A stretch of DNA of 64,000 bases from Photorhabdus akhurstii (GCF_018448925.1 NZ_RCWE01000001.1:124001-188000); one strand, 5' to 3'. Positions 18,814-29,439 are shown, counted from the stretch's first letter. A program made the numbers and translations. The notes: generated by a model not told the origin, from the letters alone.

Positions 18814-19187
18814 GCCGTGATCAGCAGCGCCTTGTCGACTATCTGGCGCACATCCTCGAAGCCATCAAGCGTATCGACAGCTACACGGAAGACATGGACG
18901 AACTGGCGTTCCTTAACAACCGGTTGGTACAGGATGCCGTGATTCGCAACTTCGAGATCATCGGCGAGGCCAGTAACAACATTGGGAAACATTATCCCGA
19001 TTTCGCCATTGCTAACCCTGAATTGCCATTGTCGTTTGCTTACCAGATGCGTAATGCTTTGGCTCATGGCTACTTCAAGGTGGATCTTGAGATTGTCTGG
19101 AAAACGATCCACAGTGCTCTACCGGGGCTTTACCAGCAAATTCTAGAATTAATGCCTAAGGATTCCCACGAAATTTCGTTTGACTAA
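18810..19187 (+). CDS. HepT-type HEPN toxin (DUF86)
   Basis: A 125-aa HEPN ribonuclease of the DUF86 family. The catalytic Rx4-6H motif is RNALAHGYF near residues 85-93, and the tyrosine of HGY is the residue adenylylated by MntA in studied pairs. The intact motif and the overlap with mntA suggest a functional type VII toxin-antitoxin unit. Codon use is GC-rich like its partner. Confidence 0.85.
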   Translation: MSRDQQRLVDYLAHILEAIKRIDSYTEDMDELAFLNNRLVQDAVIRNFEIIGEASNNIGKHYPDFAIANPELPLSFAYQMRNALAHGYFKVDLEIVWKTIHSALPGLYQQILELMPKDSHEISFD

Positions 19188-19224
19188 AAACGTTATTGGA
19201 CCCTCAGGCATAGCATTTCCTGAC

Positions 19225-19860
19225 TTAAGAAAATTTCAGATTAAATAATGTTATTGAATATGAAAAGAAATAAATTCCAAGCATAATGAGGATTACACCG
19301 CTGGTGTAATTAATAAACTTGATAACACGGTGACTGAGCATTTTCCTGGAGAAGAATATCACAGTATTAATAAAGGCAACCCAAACAATAACGCCAATAA
19401 TTGTCCCTGTTGCACCAATAGCTAAACTATATTTACCTGATGCAATATTGTTCAGTTGTGCACTGACAGACAGCCAGAAAATAACATTATATGGATTTAA
19501 TAGTGTTAACAATACACCATCAAAAAATTGCCTATGATAGGGTTTGGAGATGATATTGATATTTTCCTCATTTTTCTTATTTATGAAGCTGGTAATACCA
19601 AACCAAATGACCATTAATGCCCCTAAAAAACCCAAAATAGGCATGAAAATAGTATTGGAAAACAATTGCAATATACCAAAACCTAAGAGTAATAAATAAA
19701 TTATATCGGCAAAACAGGCGCCTAAACCAAAAACTACTGCGTGAAGACAACTGATATTCAAGTGTCTACGCATAATTTCGATATTTATAGGGCCAACGGG
19801 AGCCGCAGCTCCCAATCCTAAAAGAAAAAATGTTCCTAATGTACTGATTACATCAACCAT
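19225..19860 (-). CDS. LysE/RhtB-family amino acid exporter
   Basis: A 211-aa inner-membrane protein with about six hydrophobic segments. The N-terminal GAAAPVGPINIEIMRRHLN matches the LysE family signature (G-P-G/I-P motif region). These carriers export amino acids or derivatives. Its start lies 4 bases after the stop of the oxygenase gene, so the two are translated from one message. That suggests the transported compound may be the oxygenase product, which is an inference. Confidence 0.8.
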   Translation of the reverse strand: MVDVISTLGTFFLLGLGAAAPVGPINIEIMRRHLNISCLHAVVFGLGACFADIIYLLLLGFGILQLFSNTIFMPILGFLGALMVIWFGITSFINKKNEENINIISKPYHRQFFDGVLLTLLNPYNVIFWLSVSAQLNNIASGKYSLAIGATGTIIGVIVWVAFINTVIFFSRKMLSHRVIKFINYTSGVILIMLGIYFFSYSITLFNLKFS

Positions 19861-19864
19861 ATAA

Positions 19865-20677
19865 TTAATTCCATAACATGAGATGTTTATTTAGTGATAA
19901 TCCAATGAAACTTTGTAATGATATTCTGCACCCCTCGGGAAAACTACGAATAGCATGGGGTTTCCTGGTGTTTATTATGATCAAATCTCCTTGTTCTGGT
20001 TTAATAAGGACGGATGGCGGAAGCGTGCCTCGCCAATCATTTTCTGCATTATCTTCGATTAACTCAGTAATAGGGATTTCAGGAACATCCCACAGCTCTA
20101 ACTCTCCTCCAGTTGCAGGCATGCTTATATAGATATTCACTGAGAATTGCCCCAACAAATTGACCGATTGTTGTTGAAGGCCATCAAAATGAGGTTGCTT
20201 TTCAACCATGAAAGAGCGTTCTGGCCTGTTCATCACTCTGGCAATACCCGCATGCATCTTTTTACCTTCAAAGTTGGCAATACTGGCCCCGGCGGACCAT
20301 ATTTCATCCAGTTCTAAACGAAATTTATCGAAAGGGGCTAATACTGGAGCACAGAAATTTCTGACGTTTCTGATGGCAGGTAGTGCATTTTCAAAGTATT
20401 TTTTATAGCTATCGCTATCTTTGGATTTGCCAAAAGTTGTATTGTAAGATGGACCGATTCTATCAACACCATAATCAACTAAAACAACTTCATCTCCTTT
20501 TTTCAAATCATGAGGATGACATTCTAGATTTTCGTGGGAGAGGAAAAAATCAGAGAGCTTGTCTGCAAGAGAGCTATCAACATATTTCTTTATATGGATT
20601 GCTAACACTTCATCATTAAATAGTTTAGTAAGATGATGTTCTTGCAGAGAGTCAGATACAATTATTTTGTTTTTCAT
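19865..20677 (-). CDS. 2-oxoglutarate/Fe(II)-dependent oxygenase
   Basis: A 270-aa double-stranded beta-helix oxygenase. The iron-binding HxD is seen in QPHFDGLQQQ, the distal histidine in TRKPHAIRSF and the 2-oxoglutarate-binding arginine in GCRISLQSF. The ATG at 20677 (MKNKIIVSDSLQEHHL) sits 5 bases after AAGGTGG; a GTG three codons upstream falls inside that ribosome binding site. The substrate is unknown. The coupled LysE exporter points to a small, probably amino-acid-like, hydroxylated product. I do not recognise a closer named subfamily. Confidence 0.7.
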   Translation of the reverse strand: MKNKIIVSDSLQEHHLTKLFNDEVLAIHIKKYVDSSLADKLSDFFLSHENLECHPHDLKKGDEVVLVDYGVDRIGPSYNTTFGKSKDSDSYKKYFENALPAIRNVRNFCAPVLAPFDKFRLELDEIWSAGASIANFEGKKMHAGIARVMNRPERSFMVEKQPHFDGLQQQSVNLLGQFSVNIYISMPATGGELELWDVPEIPITELIEDNAENDWRGTLPPSVLIKPEQGDLIIINTRKPHAIRSFPEGCRISLQSFIGLSLNKHLMLWN

Positions 20678-20686
20678 AAAAACCAC

Positions 20687-21292
20687 CTTATTGTATTTAA
20701 CATGATTTTTTGATTATTTTCCATATAAAAATAGAATGGAAACATTAATTTAATGTTATTTAAACTTAATCAATGCGATCGTAATCACAAAACAAAAAGT
20801 GGACAGTCATTTAAGTAGTTTCACTAATTTAGTGATCAATAACTAAAGTAATGTCTGATAATAATAATTTCTATTGTTTTACATATGGTTAGGTTGATTG
20901 CTCTATTAATTCATAGATTTGGTTAATAATTTCAAAAATGAATTTAATATTTAATTATAATAATAAGTGGATAATGTAACTTCTTGTGAGTTCATGATAA
21001 CTTATAATGTTTATTTATGTCTGTAATGAGGATTACAGACAAAACCTTACGAAATATTTTATTTGATATCAGTATAGCAATATTGGATTTGCGACCAATA
21101 TATAACATTTGTTAAGTAATGAGTAGGTGGGGTTTTCTGTATTTGCGAAGCTGTTCGCATATATTTTTGAAAAGATTGCTAGCCTGAAATTAATCTGCGA
21201 AGGTGTTTGATAATTTTTCTTATGCTTCTGGCGGCATTGTAAAAAATAAGGAATACTCTGCTGGAAAAATAAAAGAGTAAGGATGAATAAGG
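20687..21292. other. AT-rich intergenic region with a palindrome
   Basis: About 600 bases of AT-rich DNA separate the divergent oxygenase and comEC genes. Apart from a perfect 10-4-10 inverted repeat at 21018-21041 no gene, tRNA or terminator was recognised. It must hold the promoters for the oxygenase unit and comEC. Confidence 0.55.
21018..21041. promoter_or_regulatory. Perfect inverted repeat, possible operator
   Basis: TGTCTGTAAT-GAGG-ATTACAGACA is a perfect ten-base inverted repeat with a 4-base centre. It lies 341 bases upstream of the oxygenase start and 252 bases upstream of comEC. No T run follows on either strand, so an operator or stable RNA hairpin is more likely than a terminator. 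Confidence 0.4.
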
Positions 21293-23620
21293 ATGTGGTT
21301 TTCAGTTTTGACAAACAAGATAACGAAAAATTGGAAACAACCTATACCAATCATTAGCGTGAATCAGGCTGCAATAGCTATTATTATCGGTATTGTACCC
21401 TTGCTTTTTCTACCGGAGTTACCACGGAAATGGCAGATTATTACATTGCTATTACTGGCGCTATTCTGTTTATTCTTGCCATTTTGTCTTTGCCGAATGA
21501 TTTCAATTTCATTACTGGCATTTCTTATTGGGTGCTGGCAGGGAAATCATCTGCTCGAACAGATAATCTATTTTAGTGAGAAAGTGCATTTATCTCGAGT
21601 TATTATTGAAAGCTTATCATTAGATAATGAAGAGCAAGGCAGGATTATTCTGCGTATTATTGAGAATGAAAACAGAGTTGTTTTTCCGCCACTGTATGTT
21701 TCCGCTTCTTGGGATATTTCGCCCGAATCTCTGTGTGCTGGTCAAGAATGGCTGTTGAAAATGAAATTGCGACCGGTTCATAGTCAGCTAAATCAGGGGG
21801 GATATGATAGCCAGCGTAGGGCATTGGCTATCCGTCAGCCTTTAACAGGGAAAGTCATTCATGCTGAATTAATTGACGGGAAATGTAACTTACGTCAGCG
21901 ATTAGTCACTCATATTGCACCGGATATTCGTGAATTGAAACATAGTGGTATTGCGATGGCATTAGCATTCGGAGAGCGTCGGTGGTTAAGTAGGGAGGAT
22001 AATTTATTATTGCAACAAACAGGTACGGCTCATCTTATGGCTATTTCCGGGTTGCATATTACCGTTGCCAGTATGTTTGGTTGGTGGGTGGCAAGATTAT
22101 TACAACTCTTCTTTCCCGTGCACTGGATAGGGCACAGATTTCCATTGATTACTGGTTGGATAGTGGCAATAAATTATGTCTGGTTATCGGGTTGGGGCAT
22201 TCCGGCTATTCGTGCATTACTAGGTTTAACGCTCTGGCTATATTTACGTTACAAAAATATTCTCTGTTTCCCTTGGCAGTGGGCATTGTGGACAGCCGCA
22301 ATGATTCTCTTATTTGATCCCCTGACTGTGCTTTCTGATAGCTTCTGGCTCTCTTTCTTTGCTGTGATGGCGCTAATGTTCTGGTTCTTTTGGGCGCCGT
22401 TGATTGAGCCATTTCGTTATGGTTGGAAATGGCTATGGCTGCGTGGGTTATATATGCAGATGGGTATGATGCTGATGCTTATTCCTCTCCAGCTATTATT
22501 ATTTCATGGCGTCAATTTTTCTGCTTTATTGGCTAACTTCTGGGCCGTGCCAATCATCTCTTTTATTACTGTTCCGTTGATTATGCTGGCATTAATAAGC
22601 AATTTTTGTTCCTTTATTCACGCTTTATTATGGCAATTGGTCGATTACTCTGTAACCTTCTCTTTAATTCCTTTGCCAGTTTTGCAACAATCATGGAGTG
22701 AAACTGGCCGTTTTCCCTTCTTAATAACGTTTATTGGTTGGTTTGTTGTCATTATTTGGCGATTTGCTTGGTGGCAATCATATAAGTTACTGATTGCTAT
22801 TTCTTTGGGGATAATGCTCTGCTATTTGAGGCGCAATGAAGAATATCTGTGGCGATTTTCTATGCTGGATGTTGGGCATGGTCTTGCGGTTATCATTGAA
22901 AAAGATGGCAAAGCGCTGATTTTTGATACCGGTAATCGTTGGGAAACCGGCAGTATGGCTGAAAGAGTGATTGTCCCTTATTTGCGTTGGCATCGATTAA
23001 CGCCAGAGCAGATTATTATCAGTCATGATCATCTTGACCATACGGGCGGATTGGAATTCTTACAACAAAAATATCCTGGTATTGCTGTGAGAAGTTCTTT
23101 AATCAATCAGCGACATCTTCCATGTATACGCGGTGAACAGTGGCGCTGGCAAGAGTTGAGCTTCCGTGTATTATGGCCGCCGGTAAGATCATTACACGCA
23201 GGTAATGACGAATCCTGTGTCATTCGGGTAGATGATGGCAAACATAGCTTACTTTTGACCGGAGATCTGGAAAAACAAGGGGAATACAAGCTATTGGGAA
23301 TAGAAAAAGAGAATTTAAAATCGACCATATTGCAAGTTCCACATCATGGTAGTAATACCTCATCTACAGCCGCTTTTATTCATACCGTCTCACCACAATA
23401 TGCACTGGCCTCTGTTGCACGTTATAGCCCGTGGCGACTCCCTTCGGTTAAGGTGCAGCGACGTTATCGTAAAGCCGGGGCAGAATGGCGTAGTACCGCA
23501 GTATCCGGGCAGATAACGGGTTATTTTTATGGCGATCATGTTGAAATGATGAGCTATAGGCAACAAATTATGTCACGTTGGTATCATCAGTGGTTTGGTA
23601 TTCGTGGTGATCATGAGTAG
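21293..23620 (+). CDS. comEC: ComEC/Rec2 family DNA-uptake channel (YcaI)
   Basis: A 775-aa membrane protein. Hydrophobic segments cluster in residues 20-80 and 240-510 (competence domain with [13 protein letters not shown]), and a C-terminal metallo-beta-lactamase-like domain begins at [16 protein letters not shown] with the metal motif [10 protein letters not shown] and a distal HHGS. ComEC carries incoming single-stranded DNA across the inner membrane in competent bacteria. It is the ycaI gene of E. coli, directly upstream of msbA, as here. The start is the ATG at 21293 behind AAGGATG. Confidence 0.93.
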   Translation: MWFSVLTNKITKNWKQPIPIISVNQAAIAIIIGIVPLLFLPELPRKWQIITLLLLALFCLFLPFCLCRMISISLLAFLIGCWQGNHLLEQIIYFSEKVHLSRVIIESLSLDNEEQGRIILRIIENENRVVFPPLYVSASWDISPESLCAGQEWLLKMKLRPVHSQLNQGGYDSQRRALAIRQPLTGKVIHAELIDGKCNLRQRLVTHIAPDIRELKHSGIAMALAFGERRWLSREDNLLLQQTGTAHLMAISGLHITVASMFGWWVARLLQLFFPVHWIGHRFPLITGWIVAINYVWLSGWGIPAIRALLGLTLWLYLRYKNILCFPWQWALWTAAMILLFDPLTVLSDSFWLSFFAVMALMFWFFWAPLIEPFRYGWKWLWLRGLYMQMGMMLMLIPLQLLLFHGVNFSALLANFWAVPIISFITVPLIMLALISNFCSFIHALLWQLVDYSVTFSLIPLPVLQQSWSETGRFPFLITFIGWFVVIIWRFAWWQSYKLLIAISLGIMLCYLRRNEEYLWRFSMLDVGHGLAVIIEKDGKALIFDTGNRWETGSMAERVIVPYLRWHRLTPEQIIISHDHLDHTGGLEFLQQKYPGIAVRSSLINQRHLPCIRGEQWRWQELSFRVLWPPVRSLHAGNDESCVIRVDDGKHSLLLTGDLEKQGEYKLLGIEKENLKSTILQVPHHGSNTSSTAAFIHTVSPQYALASVARYSPWRLPSVKVQRRYRKAGAEWRSTAVSGQITGYFYGDHVEMMSYRQQIMSRWYHQWFGIRGDHE

Positions 23621-23657
23621 AATAACCCGCTATTTCTTTTGTGTTGGTAACTCAATA

Positions 23658-25406
23658 ATGAATGATAAAGACCTTTCTACCTGGCAGACGTTTCGCCGAC
23701 TATGGCCAATTATCTCTCCATTTAGGATTGGGCTAGTAGTTGCTGCGGTTGCACTGATCCTTAATGCTGCCGGTGATACGTTAATGCTTTCATTGCTTAA
23801 GCCTTTACTTGATGAAGGTTTCGGCAAAGCAAGCAGTGATGTACTGAAATGGATGCCGCTGATTGTGATTGCTTTAATGATTATGCGAGGGCTATCCGGG
23901 TTTGTATCAAGTTATTGTATCTCTTGGGTCTCCGGTAAAGTAGTGATGCAGATGCGTCGTCATCTGTTCAGCCATATGATGGGGATGCCGGTATCATTTT
24001 TTGATCAGCAATCTACAGGGACTCTGCTTTCCCGTATTACTTATGATTCTGAACAGGTGGCTTCCTCCTCTTCCAGTGCACTGATTACCGTGGTCAGGGA
24101 AGGGGCATCCATTATCGGCCTGTTTGTTTTGATGTTTTACTATAGCTGGCAATTATCTCTGATCCTGATTGTGATTGCGCCGATCGTGTCATTAGTGATT
24201 CGCGTGGTATCGAAGCGATTTCGTGATATCAGTAAAAATATGCAGAACAGCATGGGGCAAGTCACCGCCAGTGCTGAGCAGATGTTGAAAGGGCATAAAG
24301 AAGTGCTCATTTTCGGCGGGCAGAAAGTAGAGACTGAGCGCTTTAATAAAGTCAGTAACCATATGCGTCAACAAGGCATGAAGATGGTGACGGCTTCCTC
24401 AATTTCTGATCCGATTATTCAGCTTATTGCTTCATTCGCTTTGGCTTTTGTTCTCTATGCGGCAAGTTTTCCGGAGATTATGGACACACTGACCGCGGGT
24501 AAAATTACCGTGGTATTCTCATCAATGATTGCGCTGATGCGTCCGTTAAAATCTTTGACTAATGTTAACGCGCAATTCCAGCGGGGCATGGCGGCCTGCC
24601 AGACTCTGTTTGCTATTCTGGATATGGAACAGGAAAAAGATGATGGCAAATTGGAGCTTAAAAAAGCGGACGGTAATATTGAGTTCCGTAATGTGACTTT
24701 TTGCTACCCGACCAAGGAACTGCCGGCGCTACAAAACATTTCTATGCATATCCCGGCGGGGAAAATCGTCGCTTTAGTTGGGCGTTCTGGCTCGGGTAAA
24801 TCTACAATAGCGAATTTGCTGACCCGTTTTTATGATGTCAATGAAGGTAGTATTCTGCTTGATGACCATGATTTACGGGAATATACGCTCTCTTCTTTGC
24901 GCGGACAGGTTGCTCTGGTATCGCAGAATGTGCATTTATTTAATGACACGGTAGCGAATAATATTGCTTATGCCAGTGAAAACCAATATAGCCGTGAAGA
25001 GATTGAGAGGGCGGCTGAGATGGCTTACGCAATGGATTTTATCAGGAAGTTGGATAATGGCCTGGATACCATGATCGGTGAAAATGGCGTATTGCTTTCC
25101 GGTGGTCAGCGTCAGCGTATTGCTATCGCGCGTGCCTTATTGCGTGATTCTCCGGTGCTGATTCTTGATGAGGCAACTTCGGCGTTGGATACGGAATCTG
25201 AACGGGCAATTCAGGCGGCATTGGATGAATTGCAGAAAAATAGAACCTCGCTGGTTATTGCACATCGTCTTTCAACCATTGAAAAAGCGGATGAAATTCT
25301 GGTGATTGAAGATGGGCATATTGTTGAACGAGGTAATCACCTCTCTTTGCTGGAGCAACAAAATGGTGTTTACTCACAACTACATCGGATGCAATTTGGA
25401 CAATGA
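23658..25406 (+). CDS. msbA: Lipid A flippase MsbA (ABC transporter)
   Basis: A 582-aa homodimeric ABC exporter that flips core-lipid A across the inner membrane. Six membrane helices occupy the first ~320 residues. The nucleotide-binding domain has Walker [10 protein letters not shown], signature LSGGQRQR and Walker [12 protein letters not shown]. The ATG at 23658 gives [20 protein letters not shown] and the E. coli length; the longer frame overlapping comEC is not needed. It overlaps lpxK by 4 bases (ATGA), the conserved msbA-lpxK operon. Confidence 0.97.
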   Translation: MNDKDLSTWQTFRRLWPIISPFRIGLVVAAVALILNAAGDTLMLSLLKPLLDEGFGKASSDVLKWMPLIVIALMIMRGLSGFVSSYCISWVSGKVVMQMRRHLFSHMMGMPVSFFDQQSTGTLLSRITYDSEQVASSSSSALITVVREGASIIGLFVLMFYYSWQLSLILIVIAPIVSLVIRVVSKRFRDISKNMQNSMGQVTASAEQMLKGHKEVLIFGGQKVETERFNKVSNHMRQQGMKMVTASSISDPIIQLIASFALAFVLYAASFPEIMDTLTAGKITVVFSSMIALMRPLKSLTNVNAQFQRGMAACQTLFAILDMEQEKDDGKLELKKADGNIEFRNVTFCYPTKELPALQNISMHIPAGKIVALVGRSGSGKSTIANLLTRFYDVNEGSILLDDHDLREYTLSSLRGQVALVSQNVHLFNDTVANNIAYASENQYSREEIERAAEMAYAMDFIRKLDNGLDTMIGENGVLLSGGQRQRIAIARALLRDSPVLILDEATSALDTESERAIQAALDELQKNRTSLVIAHRLSTIEKADEILVIEDGHIVERGNHLSLLEQQNGVYSQLHRMQFGQ

Positions 25407-26398
25407 TTGAGCGCATATGGTCAGGCCGCTCATGGCTTTATTTACTGTTATTACCTTTTTCAGCCCTTTATGGGCTGATAAGTGGCTTACGGTGGTTGAG
25501 TTATAAAGCAGGGTTGAGGCAATCCTGGAAAGCGCCTGTACCTGTTGTGGTCGTGGGTAATCTAACTGCCGGTGGTAATGGTAAAACGCCGGTGGTTATC
25601 TGGCTGGTGGAGCAGTTACAGAAAAAAGGTTATCGGGTTGGTGTTGTTTCCCGCGGCTATGGGGGTAAAGCAGAAAATTATCCTCTGCTGGTGACTGAAA
25701 ATGTCACCACGGCTCAGGCCGGTGATGAACCGGTATTAATTCATCGTCGAACAGCCGCACCTGTGGCAGTTGCCCCAAGACGGGTTGAAGCAGTGAAAGC
25801 ATTACTGGCAGATACGCCATTGGATATAATCGTCACTGATGATGGTTTACAGCACTATGCTTTGCAGCGAGATTTTGAAATTGCGGTTATTGATGGTGTG
25901 CGCCGTTTTGGCAATGGTTGGTGGCTTCCGGCTGGTCCAATGCGTGAATTATCTAGGCGATTGAATCGGGTTAATGCCATTATTACCAACGGTGGTTCCC
26001 CTCAGTCAGGAGAATTATCGATGACATTAGCTGGCGAATTAGCTGTGAATATGGTTAGCGGTGAAAAACGCGCGGTGAATCTGATACCTCACGCTGTTGC
26101 TATGGCTGGAATCGGGCATCCACCACGGTTTTTTGCGACCTTGCAACAGTTAGGCGCTGACCTGCAAAAGGAGTATGCATTTGCCGACCATCAACAGTAC
26201 ACACAAGATCAATTGTGCCATCTGGCTGATACAAACCAGAATTTACTGATGACAGAAAAGGATGCGGTTAAGTGTTTTAGTTTTGCTCAGCCAAATTGGT
26301 GGTATTTACCGGTAGATGCTCGGTTTCCTCAGGAAAAGGGAGAGATAATGTTGAACAAGATCTGTTCGTTATTGGAGATGAATAAAAATATTAAGTAA
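25403..26398 (+). CDS. lpxK: Tetraacyldisaccharide 4'-kinase
   Basis: A 331-aa membrane-associated kinase that phosphorylates the 4' position of the lipid A disaccharide precursor. The P-loop is [14 protein letters not shown] near residues 52-65, and the N-terminal hydrophobic helix ([18 protein letters not shown]) anchors it to the membrane. [12 protein letters not shown] is the conserved catalytic/metal region. It is translationally coupled to msbA. Confidence 0.97.
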   Translation: MIERIWSGRSWLYLLLLPFSALYGLISGLRWLSYKAGLRQSWKAPVPVVVVGNLTAGGNGKTPVVIWLVEQLQKKGYRVGVVSRGYGGKAENYPLLVTENVTTAQAGDEPVLIHRRTAAPVAVAPRRVEAVKALLADTPLDIIVTDDGLQHYALQRDFEIAVIDGVRRFGNGWWLPAGPMRELSRRLNRVNAIITNGGSPQSGELSMTLAGELAVNMVSGEKRAVNLIPHAVAMAGIGHPPRFFATLQQLGADLQKEYAFADHQQYTQDQLCHLADTNQNLLMTEKDAVKCFSFAQPNWWYLPVDARFPQEKGEIMLNKICSLLEMNKNIK

Positions 26399-26793
26399 AT
26401 TTAATGTTTTAATCAAAGCGGCCTCTAACCCGATGATAGTTAACAGGGAGACTCTCTTCTGCTCCCTACCAAAATGGTTCCCACCTTGCCAACAATTCGT
26501 ACAATTTCAGTAATTTTTCAGATTTATTTGATTTTTCGCCATTGTTAACTGATATTAAAACTATCCATTAAGGATAAACGACTATTGTGTATTCTTGGTT
26601 CAGACATGTACGATTCTGGTAGGATATCCGCTCGTATCTGTTACTTAAACGATGCACTACTCGAATGAAATGTATTTCAAGGTCAAGGTATTGAAACTGA
26701 GATGAGGTTCTATTCGAAAATTGAATAAAGGGTAAAAAGACATCAAAAACAATATATTAAATTATTGTGAGATGGACAAATGGGGGAGTTATT
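26399..26793. other. lpxK-csp intergenic region with a long leader
   Basis: The region carries a weak GGGAG/CTCCC hairpin after lpxK (26446-26466) and then about 250 bases upstream of the cold-shock gene. Long structured 5' leaders are typical of csp messages, so most of it is probably promoter and leader. The ycaQ gene found here in E. coli is absent. Confidence 0.5.
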
Positions 26794-27009
26794 ATGACAT
26801 TACAATTAAAGATGGGTAGAGTGAAATGGTTTGATGAGCATAAAGGATATGGTTTTATTTCTCCACAGGATGGGGGACAAGACATATTCGTCAATAGAAA
26901 AGCGATTGCTAATACAAAAAACAAGTCACTCACAGAAGGGCAGGATGTAGAATTTTCAATTATTCGTAAAGGTTATGATTTAACCGCAGCAGATGTGATA
27001 GCATTCTGA
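26794..27009 (+). CDS. CspA-family cold-shock protein
   Basis: A 71-aa single cold-shock domain. RNP1 reads KGYGFI and RNP2 DIFVN instead of the usual KGFGFI and DVFVHF, so the histidine and last phenylalanine of RNP2 are replaced by asparagine and arginine. The ATG at 26794 gives MTLQLKMGRVKWFDEHKGYG and lies behind GGGGGAGTT; an upstream ATG-less extension of nine codons is not needed. The protein should bind single-stranded RNA or DNA, but with altered affinity. It is a divergent paralogue and not the main CspA or CspE. Confidence 0.85.
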   Translation: MTLQLKMGRVKWFDEHKGYGFISPQDGGQDIFVNRKAIANTKNKSLTEGQDVEFSIIRKGYDLTAADVIAF

Positions 27010-27398
27010 AACCCTATCAAAATCAAGCTATTTTATTGCCATTCTTTAAGTGGTAAAGAGGAAGCATTGAACCATATGCAAACAAAGGTAATCGTTTTTT
27101 TAAACGGACCTTTGGTAAAACCCGGAGGGTAGCGAAGTGAGTCATTTTTGACAACGACGCTTACTCTCCGGTTTTTTGTTTGCTGTTTATATTGATGATT
27201 TATTGGCAATTAGGGTTTGCGCCAATTACGCCTACCGAGATGGTTTTGGGCTTTCACCAGCTTGCCTGATTTTTCAGTGGATAGTGTTGGGAAAGGGATC
27301 GAAAGATCAAATAACAAGAGTTAACGATGATGCCAAGCTTATGTTATTCTGGGTCGCACTAAGTTGCACTAAATTAAAGCTCCATAATTGGAGGATGT
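27010..27398. other. csp-ycaR intergenic region
   Basis: This 389-base stretch has an imperfect hairpin with T run just after csp (27083-27114, arms CAAAGGT/ACCTTTG), then a larger imperfect stem (27118-27177), and then a promoter-like AT-rich region leading to ycaR. An open frame at 27176-27418 overlaps ycaR and has no coding character. Confidence 0.5.
27118..27177 (+). terminator. Terminator-like stem after csp
   Basis: AAACCCGGAGGGTAGCG pairs imperfectly with CGCTTACTCTCCGGTTT around a 26-base loop, followed by GTTTTTTG. It is placed 109 bases after the cold-shock gene. It could equally be the end of a small RNA, for which nothing else was seen. Confidence 0.5.
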
Positions 27399-27578
27399 AT
27401 GGATCACCGTTTACTTGAAATTATTGCCTGTCCTGTATGTAACGGAAAACTCAGCTACGATAAAGAGAATTTTGAACTCATCTGTAAGTTAGATCGACTT
27501 GCGTTTCCTGTACGTGATGGTATTCCCGTCCTGTTAGATAACGAAGCCCGTGAATTACCTCTGGATGAGGAAAAATAA
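27399..27578 (+). CDS. ycaR: YcaR (Trm112/UPF0434 family zinc-ribbon-like protein)
   Basis: A 59-aa protein starting [20 protein letters not shown] and ending in LDEEK. It has the CPVC pair of the Trm112-like fold and later a lone cysteine (LICKLD). The E. coli homologue is 60 aa and sits between lpxK (ycaQ) and kdsB, as here. Ribosome binding site GGAGG lies before the ATG, and kdsB starts 3 bases after its stop, so the two are co-transcribed. The molecular role is not established. Confidence 0.93.
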   Translation: MDHRLLEIIACPVCNGKLSYDKENFELICKLDRLAFPVRDGIPVLLDNEARELPLDEEK

Positions 27579-27581
27579 GGC

Positions 27582-28334
27582 ATGTTCACCGTTATTATTC
27601 CAGCTCGCTTTGCTTCAACCCGTTTACCCGGTAAACCTTTGGCTGATATTCACGGCAAGCCAATGATTGTACGTGTTATGGAGCGGGCAAAGCGTTCAGG
27701 TGCTAAACGTGTCATTGTGGCAACAGATAATCATGACGTTGTTGATGCAGTTGCGGCTGCCGGTGGTGAGGTTTGCTTAACCAACGAAAATCATCATTCA
27801 GGCACCGAACGGTTAGCTGAGGTTATCGACAAATATCAATTTGCCGATGATGAAATTATCGTTAATGTTCAGGGTGATGAACCACTGATTCCCGAAGAGA
27901 TTATTAAACAGGTTGCAGAGAATTTGGCGGGCTGCAAAGCAGGAATGGCAACGTTGGCCGTGCAGATTCATGATGCAGAGGAAGCTTTTAATCCTAATGC
28001 AGTGAAAGTCGTTATGGATAAACAGGGTTATGCGCTCTATTTCTCCAGAGCAACTATTCCCTGGGAGCGTGACCGTTTTATACAATCACGGGAAACGATA
28101 GGAGATAATTTCCTGCGTCATATTGGTATTTATGCCTATCGCGCGGGTTTTATCCGTCGCTATGTGCAGTGGGAGCTAAGCCCGTTAGAGCAAATTGAAA
28201 TGCTGGAACAACTGCGGGTACTTTGGTACGGCGAGAAAATTCATGTGGGAATTGCATTAAAAGCGCCGGCAGTGGGTGTTGATACCCCGGAAGATCTGGT
28301 CGCAGTCAGAAAAATGTTTACTGAGACTGATTAG
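27582..28334 (+). CDS. kdsB: CMP-KDO synthetase
   Basis: A 250-aa cytidylyltransferase that activates KDO for LPS inner-core synthesis. The N-terminal [18 protein letters not shown] nucleotide-binding motif, the VQGDEPLI metal-binding motif near residue 97 and ATIPWERD are diagnostic. The length matches E. coli (248 aa). It is coupled to ycaR, and placed downstream of lpxK so that lipid A and core genes lie together. Confidence 0.97.
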   Translation: MFTVIIPARFASTRLPGKPLADIHGKPMIVRVMERAKRSGAKRVIVATDNHDVVDAVAAAGGEVCLTNENHHSGTERLAEVIDKYQFADDEIIVNVQGDEPLIPEEIIKQVAENLAGCKAGMATLAVQIHDAEEAFNPNAVKVVMDKQGYALYFSRATIPWERDRFIQSRETIGDNFLRHIGIYAYRAGFIRRYVQWELSPLEQIEMLEQLRVLWYGEKIHVGIALKAPAVGVDTPEDLVAVRKMFTETD

Positions 28335-28358
28335 CAGTTTGAATTTATTTTTGGATTA

Positions 28359-28430
28359 ACGAAAGCGCGTCATTTATTGCTGTTTATTTCTATGTTGTTT
28401 ATTTCTATATTGTTTCTATTGCGCTTTCGT
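28359..28430. terminator. Large inverted repeat between convergent kdsB and elyC
   Basis: ACGAAAGCGC and GCGCTTTCGT are perfect ten-base arms 52 bases apart, with a T-rich loop that itself repeats TGTTTATTTCTAT. It lies between two convergent genes and probably acts as a terminator in one or both directions, although the loop is long. Confidence 0.5.
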
Positions 28431-28467
28431 TTCTCCATCATTTTGACTTCAAGAAGTAGCTTTAGGA

Positions 28468-29286
28468 TTATTTCGGTTGAGAATGCTCTGATTTTTGTGG
28501 CTGTTCCAAATCTTTCGACGGTTTAATGCGTTGCCAGAGGGTGCCTAAAGTTTCATACCATACCCGTTCTGAATGAGACAGATAGTAAGCTGAGGGCAGA
28601 TATTTTTCCCAAGGATGTAATGGTGAAGTGATCGCTAATTGGTTAGCTGGGCCGGGAATGGGGTTTAACCCATGCTGTTGAAAAAAAGTTATCGCTCGCT
28701 GCATATGATTGGCGGAAGTCACTAAAATAAAGGGTTGTTTACCAATCAGTTTCTCAACCTCATTGGCTTCTTGCTCAGTATCCATTGGTTTTGTCAGTGC
28801 GATCGTATCTTCTGCGGGTACGCCGAGCGATTGGGCTACGACAGCGGCGACTTCCGCGCTGCTTTTAATATTCGCCCCTTTACCACCGGTAAAGACCATT
28901 TTAGAGCCGGGGTTCAGGCGATATAAGCGAATGCCTTCTGTTACTCGCGGCAAGCTGTTGTTAAGTAAGTTTGAACTGGGCGCCCAATTTGGGTTATAAG
29001 TGAAGCCGCCACCAAGAACGACGATATAATCAACCGGTGGATTGATCTGATTGGGATCAGATGTGGCGCTTTTAGCATAAACCGATTCTAGTGGTAACAG
29101 CAGCTTATCGGCAACAGGTTGTAAACTTAGCAAAAGTAGCGTGAGCCAACTGAGTGTCAGAATCGTTTTACCTGTTTTTTGCCAACGGGTAAACCACAGC
29201 AGTAATAAAGCAGCAAGTGAAATTAGCAATATTAATGGCAGAGGCATTACCATTGCGCCGAGGTACTTTTTAAATAAAAATTGCAT
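28468..29286 (-). CDS. elyC: ElyC (DUF218) envelope biogenesis factor
   Basis: A 272-aa inner-membrane protein with two N-terminal hydrophobic helices (residues 10-32 and 38-58) and a periplasmic DUF218/YdcF-like domain (DYIVVLGGGFTYN, FTGGKGANIKSSAEV, LVTSANHMQRA). In E. coli ElyC (YcbC) supports peptidoglycan assembly at low temperature through the lipid carrier. It is 13 residues longer than E. coli ElyC, mainly at the Lys/Gln-rich C-terminus. It is divergent from cmoM and convergent with kdsB. Confidence 0.9.
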   Translation of the reverse strand: MQFLFKKYLGAMVMPLPLILLISLAALLLLWFTRWQKTGKTILTLSWLTLLLLSLQPVADKLLLPLESVYAKSATSDPNQINPPVDYIVVLGGGFTYNPNWAPSSNLLNNSLPRVTEGIRLYRLNPGSKMVFTGGKGANIKSSAEVAAVVAQSLGVPAEDTIALTKPMDTEQEANEVEKLIGKQPFILVTSANHMQRAITFFQQHGLNPIPGPANQLAITSPLHPWEKYLPSAYYLSHSERVWYETLGTLWQRIKPSKDLEQPQKSEHSQPK

Positions 29287-29439
29287 TTATTTACCTTGAT
29301 TTGGTTGAATTATAGCCATATGGTTCACAGTTTGTCGTCAAAAGTGGTTATATCAACGAATGCTGTGCGAAAATAGCAGTTAGCGTAATGAAATCTCAAC
29401 AGATAAATCAAATCTATTCCATTAGTGAGGCAGTTTTTC

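Noticed and set aside
27176-27418. 80-codon frame between csp and ycaR
   Set aside because: It overlaps ycaR, begins inside a terminator-like stem and has no coding character.
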